64,000 nt of DNA from Betaproteobacteria bacterium (GTDB lineage: Bacteria; Pseudomonadota; Gammaproteobacteria; Burkholderiales; Rhodocyclaceae), in contig VEPL01000019.1 of the NCBI GenBank assembly GCA_012026885.1, positions 1 through 64,000 on the forward strand. Reading direction: 5' to 3'. Shown here one piece after another: positions 9,153-19,076 of the stretch. How positions within the stretch are numbered: the first letter of the stretch is position 1; each line of letters begins with the position of its first letter. Position numbers and translations under genes: made by a program. The notes below the pieces were generated by a model. That model was given only the letters and a program-made list of their open reading frames with translations, did no database searches and had not been told where the DNA came from.

Positions 9153-12080
9153 ATGCTGCGACGCATGAGTGTCCGCCAGAAGATCTGGGCCATGGTCGCC
9201 CTCTTCGTGCTCGGCCTCGTCGGCCTGAGTGCGGTCGACATGGCATCGACCCGGGTGACCCTGATCCGCGAGAAAAAGCTCAACACGCGCCACCTGGTCG
9301 AGTCGGCACATGCGGTGGTTGCCCATTTCGCCGGCGAGGAGGCTGCCGGGCGCCTGAGCCGGGAGACAGCGCAGGACGCCGCCCTGCGCACGCTGAATGC
9401 CATGCGCTATCAGGAAAACGAGTACTTCTGGGTCAACGACCTCGGTTTTCCGGTACCACGCATGGTCATGCACCCCACGCTGCCGGAATTGAACGGCAAG
9501 GAGCTGGACGATCCACAGTTCGAATGCGCCACCAGCACCCAGGTCGGGAGCGATGGCCCGGTCATCCCGACCGGCGGCCGGCGCAACCTGTTCAGCGCAT
9601 TCAACGAGGTCGCCAGGCAGGGCGGGGCGGGCTACGTGACCTACAGCTGGCCGAAGCCGCTGGCCGGCGGCCGGGCGACCGCCGAACTCTTCCCGAAGCT
9701 TTCGTACGTGAAGCGCTTCGATCCGTGGCAGTGGGTCGTCGGCTCCGGCATCTACATCGACGACGTCGATCAGCTGGTGCGCGACCAGACCGTCAAGAAT
9801 CTTTCGCTGATCCTCGGTATCGGCGGCCTGCTCGCCCTCTCGGCAGGCGGGCTGGCGGCGAGCATTACCCGCCCGCTGGCGCGCAGTGCGGGCGCGCTTG
9901 CGGCCATGACGCGCGGCGAGCGTCCGATGGCGCCCCTGCCGGTCGAGCGTGACGACGAAATCGGTACCCTGATCGACGGCTTTAACCGCGTGCAGGCGCA
10001 GCTGCTGGCCAAGGAGGCCAGCCTGCGCCTGTCGGCGAGCGTCTTCGAGACCGCCGGGGAAGGCATCATCATCACCGACCCCCGTGGCACCATCCTCAGC
10101 GTGAACCCCAGCTTCACCGCCCTGACCGGGTACACCGCCAACGACGTGACCGGCCGCAATCCGAACCTGCTGAAATCCGGCCGCCAGAGTCCCGAGGTGT
10201 ATGCGGAGATGTGGAAGGCGCTGGCGCGGCACGGATACTGGCAGGGCGAGGTGTGGAACCGGCGCAAGAACGGCGAGGTTTATGTCGAGACCCTCGCCAT
10301 TACGGCAGTGCGGGACGAGGGCGGCAAGGTGGCCCACTATGTCGGGATTTTTTCCGACATCACGGCGTTGAAGGAGCAGCAAAAGCGGCTCGAATACATG
10401 GCGCATTTCGATGCGCTGACGCAGTTGCCCAATCGCGTGCTGCTGGCCGACCGGATGCAGATCGCGCTGACGCAGGCGGCACGCTCGAAGGACCTCCTCG
10501 CCGTGGCCTTCCTCGACCTCGACGGCTTCAAGCCGGTCAATGACCGCCTCGGTCATGACGCCGGTGACCGGCTGCTGGTCGAGATCGCCCAGCGCCTGCA
10601 GCGTTGTGTCCGGGCCGGGGATACCGTCGCCCGCCTGGGCGGCGACGAGTTCGTCCTTCTGCTGGTCGGCATGGAACACCTGGCTGAGATCCGCGCTGCG
10701 CTCGAACGCGTGCTCGTCGTCCTCGCCGAGCCGATGCCGCTCAAGGGGGAGTCCGTATCGGTTTCCGCCAGCATCGGCGTCACCTTGTATCCGCACGACA
10801 GTTCGGACGCCGAGGTGCTGCTGCGCCATGCCGATCAGGCGATGTATTCGGCGAAGCAGGCGGGTCGCGGCCGCTACCATTTCTTCGACCTCGAGCACGA
10901 CCGTAGCGCGCGGGAGCATGGCCTGCTCGTCGCCGAGTTGTGCCGCGCCCTCGGGCAGGGGGAATTCCTGCTCTACTACCAGCCGAAGGTTAACCTACGC
11001 CGCGGGCGCGTCGTCGGCTGCGAGGCGCTGCTGCGCTGGCATCATCCGGAGCGCGGCCTGCAGATGCCGGAATCCTTCCTGTCGGCCCTCGAGGGAGAGG
11101 AACTCGAAGTCGAGCTCGGGGACTGGGTCATCGATACGGCGCTGGCGCAAATGTCGGCATGGCAGCGAGCCGGGCTCGACCTGCCGGTGAGTGTCAACGC
11201 GACGGCGGCGCAATTGCAGTCCGATGCCTTCATCCCCAAGCTGGCCGCCGCCTTGGCCCGCCATCCGGACCTGCCGCGTTTCAGTCTCGAGATCGAGGTG
11301 CTGGAGACTACCGCCCTCACCGACATTACCTACACACGAAAGCTGATCGAGGAATGCCTGGCGCTCGGCGTTTCCTTCGCGCTCGACGATTTCGGTACCG
11401 GCTACTCGTCGCTGGCCTACTTCAAGCACCTGCCGGCGCGCGCGCTGAAGATCGACAAGTCGTTCGTCATCGAGATGCTCGACCGTCCCGATGACCTCGC
11501 TATCGTCGAAGGCGTCATCGCGCTCACCCATGCCTTCCAGCGCGAGGCGATCGCCGAAGGCGTGGAGACTGCGGAGCACGCGGCGATGTTGCTGCACCTC
11601 GGTTGCGAACTGGCCCAGGGATTCGGCATCGCGCGGCCGATGCCGGCAGAGCGCATTCCCGCCTGGGTGACCGGCTTCCGGCCCGATCCGGCCTGGGGCG
11701 GGGATGCTGCCGCTACTGGCGGCGTGGCATTTCATCTGCGCCGGGCCGAGTCCGATCATCGGCGCTGGGTCGACCGACTCGAGGCTGTCGTAATGGACGA
11801 CAGCGGGTTTGCCAGCAAGCCGCCGCCGCTCAATCCGCATCACTGCGATTTCGGGCAATGGCTGGATGGTCCCGGCCGCGACCGCTACGGCGAGCTCGCG
11901 CACTTCGCTCGTATCGACCGGCTGCACCGCCGGGTGCACGGACTCGGCGAGGAAATCATCGAACTCGCGCGCAGCGCAGGGGCCGGGGCGGCGCGTTCCC
12001 GGCTCGGCGAACTGCATCGCCTGCGCGACGAACTGGTCAGCGAACTGCGTGCCCTCCAGGAGCTGACCGTTCAGTCCTGA
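9153..12080 (+). CDS. Cache-HAMP-PAS-GGDEF-EAL-CZB c-di-GMP protein
   Basis: This 975-residue membrane sensor makes or degrades cyclic di-GMP. In order it has a membrane helix (11-30), a periplasmic single Cache domain (about 35-205, with the NEYFWVNDLGFPVPRMVMHP core), a second helix, HAMP (about 235-285), PAS (about 295-410), GGDEF (RLGGDEF near 493), EAL (EALLR near 622, then LDDFGTGYSSL and AEGVET) and a C-terminal CZB-type domain with HHCDFGQWL near 896. The catalytic motifs of GGDEF and EAL look intact, so the protein may be bifunctional. CZB domains bind zinc and are known from chemoreceptors and diguanylate cyclases. GGAGCGGGGGG precedes the ATG. Upstream is the SulP gene, 82 bp away. 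Confidence 0.92.
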   Translation: MLRRMSVRQKIWAMVALFVLGLVGLSAVDMASTRVTLIREKKLNTRHLVESAHAVVAHFAGEEAAGRLSRETAQDAALRTLNAMRYQENEYFWVNDLGFPVPRMVMHPTLPELNGKELDDPQFECATSTQVGSDGPVIPTGGRRNLFSAFNEVARQGGAGYVTYSWPKPLAGGRATAELFPKLSYVKRFDPWQWVVGSGIYIDDVDQLVRDQTVKNLSLILGIGGLLALSAGGLAASITRPLARSAGALAAMTRGERPMAPLPVERDDEIGTLIDGFNRVQAQLLAKEASLRLSASVFETAGEGIIITDPRGTILSVNPSFTALTGYTANDVTGRNPNLLKSGRQSPEVYAEMWKALARHGYWQGEVWNRRKNGEVYVETLAITAVRDEGGKVAHYVGIFSDITALKEQQKRLEYMAHFDALTQLPNRVLLADRMQIALTQAARSKDLLAVAFLDLDGFKPVNDRLGHDAGDRLLVEIAQRLQRCVRAGDTVARLGGDEFVLLLVGMEHLAEIRAALERVLVVLAEPMPLKGESVSVSASIGVTLYPHDSSDAEVLLRHADQAMYSAKQAGRGRYHFFDLEHDRSAREHGLLVAELCRALGQGEFLLYYQPKVNLRRGRVVGCEALLRWHHPERGLQMPESFLSALEGEELEVELGDWVIDTALAQMSAWQRAGLDLPVSVNATAAQLQSDAFIPKLAAALARHPDLPRFSLEIEVLETTALTDITYTRKLIEECLALGVSFALDDFGTGYSSLAYFKHLPARALKIDKSFVIEMLDRPDDLAIVEGVIALTHAFQREAIAEGVETAEHAAMLLHLGCELAQGFGIARPMPAERIPAWVTGFRPDPAWGGDAAATGGVAFHLRRAESDHRRWVDRLEAVVMDDSGFASKPPPLNPHHCDFGQWLDGPGRDRYGELAHFARIDRLHRRVHGLGEEIIELARSAGAGAARSRLGELHRLRDELVSELRALQELTVQS

Positions 12081-12232
12081 TGCCGGCAGCGCCGGAGGAG
12101 GACCTTGACAGCATGCAGCCGCCGGTTGATGGCCGTATCTCGGGGCGGATAGTCGCGCGGGCGGCCAATTGATACGGGTGACGCGATGGAACTAGTTCGG
12201 TGCCGGAACAGGCTGATTTGATTTTGGGGAAA

Positions 12233-13624
12233 CTAGGGCTTGCCAGGACGGATCATCGTCGCCGGCACCACCCAGCGTTGGTAATCCGCGGCGCTCACGT
12301 AGCCGAGCGCCTGTGCCGCCTCGGCCAGTGTCGTGCCGTTCCGGTGCGCCTGTTTGGCGATCTCGGCGGCCTTGTCGTAGCCGATGTGCGGCACCAGCGC
12401 GGTGACCAGCATCAATGAGCGTTCCATCAGTTCGTTGATGCGTTCGCGTCGGGCGGTGATGCCGCGGACGCAATGGTGGTTGAAACTGCCCATGCCGTCG
12501 GCCAGCAGGCGGACACTTTGCAGGAAATTGTGGGCGATCAGCGGCTTGAAGACATTGAGTTCGAAATTGCCTGACGCGCCGCCGATGCCGATCGCCACGT
12601 CGTTGCCCATGACCTGGCAGCAAAGCATGGTGACAGCCTCGCTCTGGGTCGGGTTTACCTTCCCGGGCATGATCGAACTGCCCGGTTCGTTTTCCGGGAT
12701 GGCGATTTCCCCGAGGCCGGAACGCGGGCCAGAGGCCAGCCAGCGAATGTCGTTGGCGATCTTCATGAGTGCAACGGCCAGCGTTTTCAGCGTGCCGTGC
12801 GCGGCGACCAGACCGTCGTGGGCAGCCAGCGCCGCGAACTTGTTTTCCGCACTGGCCAAGGGTAGGCCGGTCCGGTCGGCCAGCTTGGCTGCGACCCGCC
12901 AACCGAACTCGGGGTGGGTGTTGAGTCCCGTGCCGACCGCAGTTCCACCAATCGCCAGTGGGTACAGCGAGGCCAGGGCGGTGCAGATTACCGCGTCGGC
13001 ATGTTCGAGCTGCGCGACATAGCCCGAGAACTCCTGGCCAAGCGTCAGCGGTGTGGCGTCCTGCAGGTGGGTGCGGCCGATCTTCACGACATCGGCGAAG
13101 GCCGCAGCCTTCCCGGCGAACGATGCGACAAGCTGGCGCAGGGCCGGGAGCAACTGGCACTCGATGGCCGTGACCGCAGCCAGGTGCATGGCGGTGGGAA
13201 AGATGTCGTTCGATGACTGCCCGAGATTGACCTCGTCGTTCGCATGTACCAGACGGGTACTGCCGCGCTGGCCGCCGAGCAGCTCGGAAGCGCGATTGGC
13301 CAGTACTTCGTTCATGTTCATGTTGGTTTGCGTGCCCGAACCGGTCTGCCAGACCGAGAGCGGGAACTGACCGGCGTGCCGGCCGGCGGCGACCTCATCC
13401 GCCGCGGCCATGATGGCCTGCGCCTTGTCTGCCGGGAGCAGGCCGAGTTCCAGATTCACATGTGCGCAGGCAGCCTTGATCAGGGCCAGGGCGTGGATGA
13501 GCGCTTCCGGCATGCGTTCGCCTGAGATGGCGAAGTGCTCCAGCGAACGCTGGGTCTGCGCACCCCACAAGCTGTCGTCGGCGACCGCGATGGGGCCGAA
13601 GCTGTCGCGTTCCAGGCGCGTCAT
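12233..13624 (-). CDS. fumC: Class II fumarate hydratase
   Basis: FumC interconverts fumarate and L-malate in the TCA cycle as an iron-independent homotetramer. The family signature [15 protein letters not shown] is intact. The active-site segments [21 protein letters not shown] and [10 protein letters not shown] are also present. The 463-residue length is usual. The start at 13624 ([12 protein letters not shown]) matches the family N-terminus; a longer reading to 13711 has no family resemblance. A DUF2789 gene ends 8 bp upstream, so the two probably form an operon. No CRP- or Sox-type site is evident. Confidence 0.96.
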   Translation of the reverse strand: MTRLERDSFGPIAVADDSLWGAQTQRSLEHFAISGERMPEALIHALALIKAACAHVNLELGLLPADKAQAIMAAADEVAAGRHAGQFPLSVWQTGSGTQTNMNMNEVLANRASELLGGQRGSTRLVHANDEVNLGQSSNDIFPTAMHLAAVTAIECQLLPALRQLVASFAGKAAAFADVVKIGRTHLQDATPLTLGQEFSGYVAQLEHADAVICTALASLYPLAIGGTAVGTGLNTHPEFGWRVAAKLADRTGLPLASAENKFAALAAHDGLVAAHGTLKTLAVALMKIANDIRWLASGPRSGLGEIAIPENEPGSSIMPGKVNPTQSEAVTMLCCQVMGNDVAIGIGGASGNFELNVFKPLIAHNFLQSVRLLADGMGSFNHHCVRGITARRERINELMERSLMLVTALVPHIGYDKAAEIAKQAHRNGTTLAEAAQALGYVSAADYQRWVVPATMIRPGKP

Positions 13625-13632
13625 GGCACTGC

Positions 13633-13872
13633 CTAATGGGGGGCGTGCAGCTCGGCGTTCAGCGCATCGATGATTTCGGCCCAGTCTGCATCCTGCTGGA
13701 TTGCCTCGCACAGGAAAGTGGCCTGCGCCGGGCTCCAGAAATCCGCTTCGTGAAGTTGTACGCCGTTGTCCAGTGGCCGCTTGCTCTCGATGAAGCTGGC
13801 GATGGCTGCCTCGTCACTGGCTTGCCCGAGTTGGGCGAACAGGTTGCTCATGCTGTGCACCGGTCGTTCCAT
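13633..13872 (-). CDS. DUF2789 family small protein
   Basis: This 79-residue acidic protein matches the DUF2789 pattern: [12 protein letters not shown] near the start, then a [10 protein letters not shown] motif and [16 protein letters not shown] near the end. The family is widespread in proteobacteria and has no known function. The ATG at 13872 is preceded by GGAGAA about eight bases upstream; another ATG at 13887 is possible. It lies directly upstream of fumC with an 8-bp gap, so it is likely co-transcribed with it. Confidence 0.8.
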   Translation of the reverse strand: MERPVHSMSNLFAQLGQASDEAAIASFIESKRPLDNGVQLHEADFWSPAQATFLCEAIQQDADWAEIIDALNAELHAPH

Positions 13873-13977
13873 GATCCGATTCTCCATCCACGCCTGCGGT
13901 GCCGTAGTGCATCGCCGGGCTTGCCTGTTGGAGCGGATTGTCGGCCTCAAGTTCGCATTGTGGCCGGAATCCCCGGC

Positions 13978-15066
13978 TCAGCGCCGTTCGAGCAGCAGCC
14001 CGCACTCCAGGTGGTGCGTGTAGGGGAACTGGTCAAACGCGGCCGCTGCGGCGATGCAGTGCGTGGCCTGCAGGGTAGTGATGTTGTCGCGCAGGGTCTG
14101 CGGGTTGCACGAGATGTACAGGATGTTCTCGAAGCGGGTGGCCAGCTCGAGCGTCGCCGGGTCCAGCCCGCTGCGCGGCGGGTCGACGAAGATCGTCGTG
14201 AAGTGGTGCGCGGCGAGGTCGATGTCCTTGAGGCGCTGGAAGGTCTCGCGGCCGGCCAGCGCCGCCGCAATTTCGTCGCTCGCCATGCGTACCAGCGCCA
14301 CGTTGCCGGTCCCGTTGGCGGCGATGTTGTGCTGCGCCGCATGGACCGAGGTCTTGCTCATTTCGGTGGCCAGCACGCGGCCGAAAAGGGGGGCGAGGGC
14401 GACCGTGAAGTTGCCGTTGCCGCAGTACAGCTCGAGCAGGTCACCGCCGAGCGGCGCCGCCCGGGCGCGTGCCCACCCGAGCATCTGCCGGTTGACTCCG
14501 CCGTTTGGCTGGCTGAAGGCGCCTTCCGGTTGCCGGTAGGTCAGCATGCGGCCGTCCAGCGCGAATGCTTCCTCTGCCCAATCGCGTTCGAGGACGACCT
14601 TCTGGCCCTTGCTGCGCCCGATGATGCGGGCGCCGAGGCTTGCAGCCAGGCGCCGGGCGGCGGCTTCCCAGTCGCCATCGAGGCGGCGGTGATAGATCAG
14701 CGTGACCAGCAGGTCGCCGCTCAAGGTGGCGAGGAATTCGACTGCGTAGAGCCGCCGGCCGATGGCGGCATCGGCGAGCGCTGCGGCACGCAGGGCTGGC
14801 ATCGCGGTGCGGATGGTCGCGCAGGCGGCGGGGAAATCCTGCATCAGGACCGGGCGTTTCGGCGCCTCCGGGTCGAACATCGCGTAGTCGAGGCCGCCGT
14901 CATGGTGCCAGATGCGGAATTCGGCGCGCAGGCGGTATTCCAGCGGTGCGGAGGCGAAGACCGCCGGTTCAGGCAGCCCGAGCGGCGAAAAATCGCTCTT
15001 GAAGCGGGCTACCTTGGCGGCGAGTTGGCCGGCATAGGCAGCGGGATCGATGTGCGGCAGCGGCAT
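13978..15066 (-). CDS. trmA: tRNA (uracil-5-)-methyltransferase
   Basis: TrmA makes 5-methyluridine at position 54 of tRNA using S-adenosylmethionine. The 362-residue protein shows the SAM-binding motif LLELYCGNGNFTVALA, the motif IFVDPPRSGLD, and the catalytic-cysteine motif YISCNPQTL, all characteristic of the RlmC/RlmD/TrmA family. The short N-terminus without a TRAM domain or iron-sulfur cysteines points to TrmA rather than RlmD. The start at 15066 (MPLPHIDPAAY) fits the family. The VF530-type gene lies 14 bp upstream on the same strand. Confidence 0.94.
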   Translation of the reverse strand: MPLPHIDPAAYAGQLAAKVARFKSDFSPLGLPEPAVFASAPLEYRLRAEFRIWHHDGGLDYAMFDPEAPKRPVLMQDFPAACATIRTAMPALRAAALADAAIGRRLYAVEFLATLSGDLLVTLIYHRRLDGDWEAAARRLAASLGARIIGRSKGQKVVLERDWAEEAFALDGRMLTYRQPEGAFSQPNGGVNRQMLGWARARAAPLGGDLLELYCGNGNFTVALAPLFGRVLATEMSKTSVHAAQHNIAANGTGNVALVRMASDEIAAALAGRETFQRLKDIDLAAHHFTTIFVDPPRSGLDPATLELATRFENILYISCNPQTLRDNITTLQATHCIAAAAAFDQFPYTHHLECGLLLERR

Positions 15067-15080
15067 GCTTGCTCGGGGGG

Positions 15081-15317
15081 CTAAACCTGGCGGGCGGTGG
15101 TGCGCAGCGTGTGCACGTAGAGCGACTCCACGCGCTCGCGCGCCCACGGCGTGCGACGCAGGAACTTGAGGCTGGAGGAAATGCTCGGGTCGCTGTTGAA
15201 GCAGCGGATCTCGATCTGCCGCCCGAGCTCGGCCCAGCCGTAATGGGCGACGAGCTGCCGGAGGATCATCTCGAGCGTGACACCGTGCAGGGGGTTGTTG
15301 GGTTGTTCACTGGCCAT
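15081..15317 (-). CDS. VF530 family (DUF2132) DNA-binding protein
   Basis: This 78-residue protein matches the VF530/DUF2132 family along its length. Typical segments are [24 protein letters not shown] and [20 protein letters not shown]. The family fold is a small helical bundle proposed to bind DNA, and its biological role is unclear. It lies 14 bp upstream of trmA and divergent from arfB; the 120-bp gap presumably holds both promoters. Confidence 0.85.
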   Translation of the reverse strand: MASEQPNNPLHGVTLEMILRQLVAHYGWAELGRQIEIRCFNSDPSISSSLKFLRRTPWARERVESLYVHTLRTTARQV

Positions 15318-15437
15318 GCTGAATGGGGGCGGATTCTACACCGGGAAATTTGCCCGTTTTCGCTGGTCGACCGCGGCAGCGCATGCCGGGATGCCGTACA
15401 CTCGGGTTCCCGTCACGCCGTTTAGCGCCGCCTCCGC

Positions 15438-15842
15438 ATGCGCCCCGTTATCGCCATTTCGCCGGAAGAAGTCGAGATCACCGCGATCCGTGCGCAGGGG
15501 GCGGGCGGCCAGAACGTCAACAAGGTAGCCAATGCCGTGCACCTGCGTTTCGACATCGCCGCCTCGTCGCTGCCGGCGGAAATCCGCGAGCGCCTGCTCA
15601 CGCTGGGCGACCAGCGGATCAGCGGTGAGGGCGTGGTGGTCATCAAGGCGCAGGAGTTCCGCAGCCTGGAGAAGAACCGGGCCGAAGCACTGCGTCGCCT
15701 GGAGCGGCTGGTCGCCAGCGTTGCCGTATTGCCCAAGAAGCGGCGGCTGACCAAGCCGACGCACGGCTCGGTGAAGCGTCGCCTGGAAAGCAAGGGCCGG
15801 CGCTCGGCGCTCAAGGTCGGGCGGCGGGCAACCGGCGACTAG
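15438..15842 (+). CDS. arfB: Alternative ribosome-rescue factor ArfB
   Basis: ArfB (YaeJ) hydrolyses peptidyl-tRNA on stalled ribosomes that lack a stop codon. The protein has 134 residues. The catalytic GGQ lies in GAGGQNVNKVANAVHLRFD. The C-terminal tail is rich in Lys and Arg (KKRRLTKPTHGSVKRRLESK) and inserts into the empty mRNA channel in known homologues. The lack of a stop-codon-recognition domain and the short length separate it from peptide-chain release factors 1 and 2. It is divergent from the VF530 gene. Confidence 0.94.
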   Translation: MRPVIAISPEEVEITAIRAQGAGGQNVNKVANAVHLRFDIAASSLPAEIRERLLTLGDQRISGEGVVVIKAQEFRSLEKNRAEALRRLERLVASVAVLPKKRRLTKPTHGSVKRRLESKGRRSALKVGRRATGD

Positions 15843-15913
15843 GTGAGTCGAACAAGCCTGCTTCGGCGCCCGATTGCCCGCCCGGTTTGGGGCCTTGGCG
15901 ACCCTGCATCGGA

Positions 15914-16405
15914 TCAGATCTTGCGCTTGCGGGCGGGGAGAGGCTTGCGCTGACGCTGGCCGGGACGTGCCTGGCTACGGTCAGCTTCCCCGGGCTTGGG
16001 AACCAGCAGGTTTTTCCCGCTCCCGGCCGCGCCGGCCTCGTGGGCAGCCATGGCCTTGGCCAGGGCCGCGGTCGTGACCACGATCTCCGCTTCCGCACCC
16101 TTGGCTGGGAAAGCCGCGAGGGCCTCGCGCAGGTGGAACAGGCGCTGGTCGCTGGTGCCCTTTTTCGGCTGTTCCGCCATCAGGCGCTCACCCGCCGGAG
16201 TCAGGGCGAAGCCGTCGCCCGCGGCACGGATCAGGCCGTTGCGGGACAGGCTGGCGAACGACTCGGCCAGTCTCTGCCCGCTCGGCAGGCTGCCGGCGAC
16301 CAGCTCGGCGGCGGCGACAACGCCCGCCAGCGCTGCCGGCCCGCGCTTGGCGGCGAGGGTCGTGGCCAGGAGCAACAAGGGGTCGGCATCGTGAATCGGG
16401 TACAT
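15914..16405 (-). CDS. Hypothetical protein with winged-helix-like segment
   Basis: This 163-residue protein starts at MYPIHDADPLLLLATTLA. The middle part (NGLIRAAGDGFALTPAGERLMAE) resembles the wing and recognition-helix region of winged-helix proteins. The last 45 residues are a basic, disordered-looking tail ending in PLPARKRKI. I do not recognise the family. It converges with arfB (71 bp between stops). A longer in-frame reading to 16666 would run into the opposite gene and is unlikely. A nucleic-acid-associated role is only a guess from the charge and the helix-turn-helix-like piece. Confidence 0.6.
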   Translation of the reverse strand: MYPIHDADPLLLLATTLAAKRGPAALAGVVAAAELVAGSLPSGQRLAESFASLSRNGLIRAAGDGFALTPAGERLMAEQPKKGTSDQRLFHLREALAAFPAKGAEAEIVVTTAALAKAMAAHEAGAAGSGKNLLVPKPGEADRSQARPGQRQRKPLPARKRKI

Positions 16406-16463
16406 GGTCAGGCCTGTAGACGGGGTGAGCCGGGCCGGGGGAATAGCGTGGCCGCGAACGAAG

Positions 16464-16487
16464 GCCGACAGTTTAAGCCCTGTCGGC
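16464..16487. repeat. 8-bp inverted repeat, loop of 8
   Basis: GCCGACAG (16464-16471) and CTGTCGGC (16480-16487) form a perfect 8-bp stem. It lies in the 217-bp gap between two divergent genes, so it may be an operator rather than a terminator. No T-run follows on either strand. Confidence 0.4.
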
Positions 16488-16622
16488 AGCCGTGCCCGAC
16501 AATTCGGCCACACGGTGCCCAACCGGGCGGCGTGCTTGCCCATTTCCGGCCGACCGCCGATACTGGGCCGCCGACCCCGGTCATGCCGGGAGCTCTTCAG
16601 CAACCAATGTGGAGCCAGCGCC

Positions 16623-17294
16623 GTGGAAAACGACCTGCCGACCAGCGAAATCGAAACCGCCGCCACGCCGCGCTACGCGGTGATCTGGCTGCACGGCCTC
16701 GGTGCCGACGGCTCCGACTTCGTGCCCATCGTGCCGGAACTCGGGCTCGCCGCCCGCCCGGGAGTCCGCTTCATCTTTCCCGATGCGCCGAGCATCCCGG
16801 TGACCTGCAACGGCGGCTGGGTGATGCCGGCCTGGTACGACATCATCTCGCTGGAGCCGCACAGCCGGCGCATCGACGAGGCCGGCATCGTCACCTCGCG
16901 AGCCGCCATTCGCCGCCTGATCGGGCGCGAGGTTTCGCGCGGCATTCCGCCGGAACGCATCTTCCTTGCCGGCTTCTCGCAGGGCGGGGCGGTCGCCTAC
17001 ACCACGGCGCTGACGCACCCCGAGCCGCTGGCCGGCATCATCGCGCTATCGACCTACCTTCCCTCGGTCGCGCTCGTCGAGCGCGAGGCTACCGCTGCCA
17101 ACCGCGGCATTCCCGTCCTCGCCGCGCACGGCAGCGCGGACGATGTCGTCTCCCCGGTGCTCGGTCGTGCTGCGCGTGACGTCCTGCTCGGTCGCGGCTA
17201 CGCGGTCGAGTGGCACGAGTACCCGATGCCGCACGCCGTGTGCGGCGACGAAATCGAACGCATTGGCGCCTGGCTGCGCGCCCGCCTCGCGTGA
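16623..17294 (+). CDS. Carboxylesterase/phospholipase family alpha/beta hydrolase
   Basis: This 223-residue cytoplasmic serine esterase belongs to the abhydrolase_2 family (EstB/YpfH-like). The oxyanion segment is VIWLHGLGADGSDF. The nucleophile serine sits in GFSQGG at about residue 120. The acid is in HGSADDVVSP and the histidine in MPHAVCGDE. The start is a GTG at 16623 preceded by GGAG; no ATG fits the family N-terminus. The next gene starts with a GTG that overlaps this stop codon (GTGA), so the two are translationally coupled. The natural substrate is unknown. Confidence 0.88.
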   Translation: MENDLPTSEIETAATPRYAVIWLHGLGADGSDFVPIVPELGLAARPGVRFIFPDAPSIPVTCNGGWVMPAWYDIISLEPHSRRIDEAGIVTSRAAIRRLIGREVSRGIPPERIFLAGFSQGGAVAYTTALTHPEPLAGIIALSTYLPSVALVEREATAANRGIPVLAAHGSADDVVSPVLGRAARDVLLGRGYAVEWHEYPMPHAVCGDEIERIGAWLRARLA

Positions 17295-17899
17295 GCGACG
17301 TCAAGCTGCGCCGTGCCGACCTCGCAGCGGCCGAACTGCCGGTCTACCCCGGCATCGACCTCCCGCGCATCACCCTGGTGGATAGCGATGCGGCGGCGGC
17401 CTCTGCCAGTGCCGTGCTGCTTGCCTGCGACGCCATCGGCTTCGATACGGAATCGAAGCCGACCTTCCGCAAGGGCGAGGTCGCGACCGGGCCGCACCTC
17501 GTGCAACTGGCGAGTGACGACCATGCCTGGCTTTTTCCCGTTGCGCGCGGCGTCGACCGCAGCAGCCTCAAATCGATCCTCGAATCGCCCACCGTCCTCA
17601 AGGTCGGCTTCGGCCTGGGCAACGACCGCAGTGCGCTACGCGAGCGGCTCGGGATCGAGATTGCCAACGTGCTCGATCTCGGCGAAGTGTTGCGCGGCCC
17701 GGGCCACCGCGGCACCGTCGGCGCCAAGGTTGCCGTCGCCCATTTTTTCGGCCAGAAGTTGCAGAAGTCCAAGAAGACCGGCACCAGCAACTGGGCCAGC
17801 CCGCGCCTCAATGAGCGCCAGATCCTCTACGCCGCCAACGACGCGCACGTGGCACTGCAGCTCTATCGGGCGTGGCGGGCAAAGCAGCCTGTGGAGTAG
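17291..17899 (+). CDS. RNase D-like 3'-5' exonuclease domain protein
   Basis: This 202-residue protein is essentially one DEDDy exonuclease domain. FDTESKP gives motif I (Asp-x-Glu), VGFGLGNDRSAL motif II, and YAANDAHVALQLY motif III with its Tyr-x3-Asp. It lacks the HRDC domains of true RNase D, so it is a stand-alone exonuclease acting on RNA or DNA ends. The GTG start overlaps the upstream esterase stop. The first 45 residues before motif I are longer than the minimal domain. The substrate cannot be told from the sequence. Confidence 0.85.
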   Translation: MSDVKLRRADLAAAELPVYPGIDLPRITLVDSDAAAASASAVLLACDAIGFDTESKPTFRKGEVATGPHLVQLASDDHAWLFPVARGVDRSSLKSILESPTVLKVGFGLGNDRSALRERLGIEIANVLDLGEVLRGPGHRGTVGAKVAVAHFFGQKLQKSKKTGTSNWASPRLNERQILYAANDAHVALQLYRAWRAKQPVE

Positions 17900-17963
17900 C
17901 ACGAATGGATCGGCGGCGCACTCCGCGTTGCTGGGGCGAGAGGCACGTGCAAGGACAGGACGT

Positions 17964-17993
17964 GCCGGCCGCTGCGCGGGCCAAGCGGCTGGC
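17964..17993. terminator. Possible hairpin after the exonuclease gene
   Basis: GCCGGCCGCT (17964-17973) pairs with AGCGGCTGGC (17984-17993) with one G-U pair and a 10-base loop. It lies 65 bases past the stop in the 226-bp gap before the UDP-sugar gene. There is no T-tract, so the terminator call is weak. The rest of the gap probably holds the next promoter; I see no gene in it. Confidence 0.3.
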
Positions 17994-18125
17994 CGCATGC
18001 ATCTCCCCGCGCGGCACTTTGTTCGTGGTGCCCCGGTAGAAACGAGCTTGTTCCTTTATCGACCGCAAGCAGTGGTATTTTTCGCTCCTTGTGAGGATCA
18101 TTCACAGCGAACGAGGTAGATCAAC

Positions 18126-19076
18126 TTGCGCACCAACAACTCAACCGTCATGGTCACCGGCGGAGCCGGTTTTCTCGGATCTCACCTCTGCGACCGGCTG
18201 ATCGCGCGCGGCCACGATGTGCTGTGCGTCGATAATTTCTTCACCGGTACCAAGCGCAATATCGAGCACTTGGTCGGAAATCCCCGATTCGAGCTGATGC
18301 GCCACGACGTTACCTTCCCCCTTTATGTCGAGGTGGGGCAGATCTACAACCTCGCCTGTCCCGCCTCCCCGGTCCATTACCAGTTCGACCCGGTGCAAAC
18401 AACCAAGACCAGCGTTCACGGCGCCATCAACATGCTCGGGCTGGCCAAGCGGGTCAAGGCGCGCATCCTGCAGGCATCGACCAGCGAGGTATACGGCGAC
18501 CCGGAAGAGCACCCGCAGCCGGAGAGTTACTGGGGCAGGGTCAATCCCATCGGCATCCGTGCCTGCTACGACGAGGGCAAGCGATGCGCCGAAACGCTGT
18601 TCTTCGATTATTACCGCCAGTTCGACCTGGACATCAAGGTGGTCCGCATCTTCAACACCTATGGCCCGCGCATGCACCCCAACGACGGCCGCGTCGTCTC
18701 CAATTTCATCGTACAGGCGCTGCGCAACGAAGACATAACGCTTTACGGGGACGGTCAGCAGAGCCGCTCATTCTGTTACGTCGATGACCTCGTCGACGGC
18801 ATGGTGCGCATGATGGATACCCCGGCCGGCACCACCGGCCCGGTCAACCTGGGCAATCCGCAGGAATTCACGATGCGCGAGCTCGCCGAAACCATCGTGC
18901 GCCTGACCGGCAGCAAATCGCGCCTCAGCTTCCACCCGTTGCCGCAGGATGACCCGCGACAGCGCCAGCCGGATATCACACTCGCTCGCAGCATGCTCGA
19001 CTGGTCGCCCGGGGTCCGGCTCGAAGACGGCTTGCGCGAAACAATCGCCTATTTCCGCAGTACGTTAAATGCCTGA
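18126..19076 (+). CDS. UDP-glucuronate decarboxylase (UDP-xylose synthase)
   Basis: This 316-residue extended short-chain dehydrogenase/reductase closely resembles UXS enzymes, which convert UDP-glucuronate to UDP-xylose. It shows the NAD motif [10 protein letters not shown], the segment [14 protein letters not shown], the catalytic Thr-Ser in [10 protein letters not shown], and the Tyr-x3-Lys in [20 protein letters not shown] and [12 protein letters not shown] are also typical. The start appears to be TTG at 18126, preceded by GAGGT; no ATG fits before the nucleotide motif. It overlaps the following glycosyltransferase-like gene by 8 bp, suggesting it supplies that enzyme or its pathway with a sugar nucleotide. 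Confidence 0.88.
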   Translation: MRTNNSTVMVTGGAGFLGSHLCDRLIARGHDVLCVDNFFTGTKRNIEHLVGNPRFELMRHDVTFPLYVEVGQIYNLACPASPVHYQFDPVQTTKTSVHGAINMLGLAKRVKARILQASTSEVYGDPEEHPQPESYWGRVNPIGIRACYDEGKRCAETLFFDYYRQFDLDIKVVRIFNTYGPRMHPNDGRVVSNFIVQALRNEDITLYGDGQQSRSFCYVDDLVDGMVRMMDTPAGTTGPVNLGNPQEFTMRELAETIVRLTGSKSRLSFHPLPQDDPRQRQPDITLARSMLDWSPGVRLEDGLRETIAYFRSTLNA

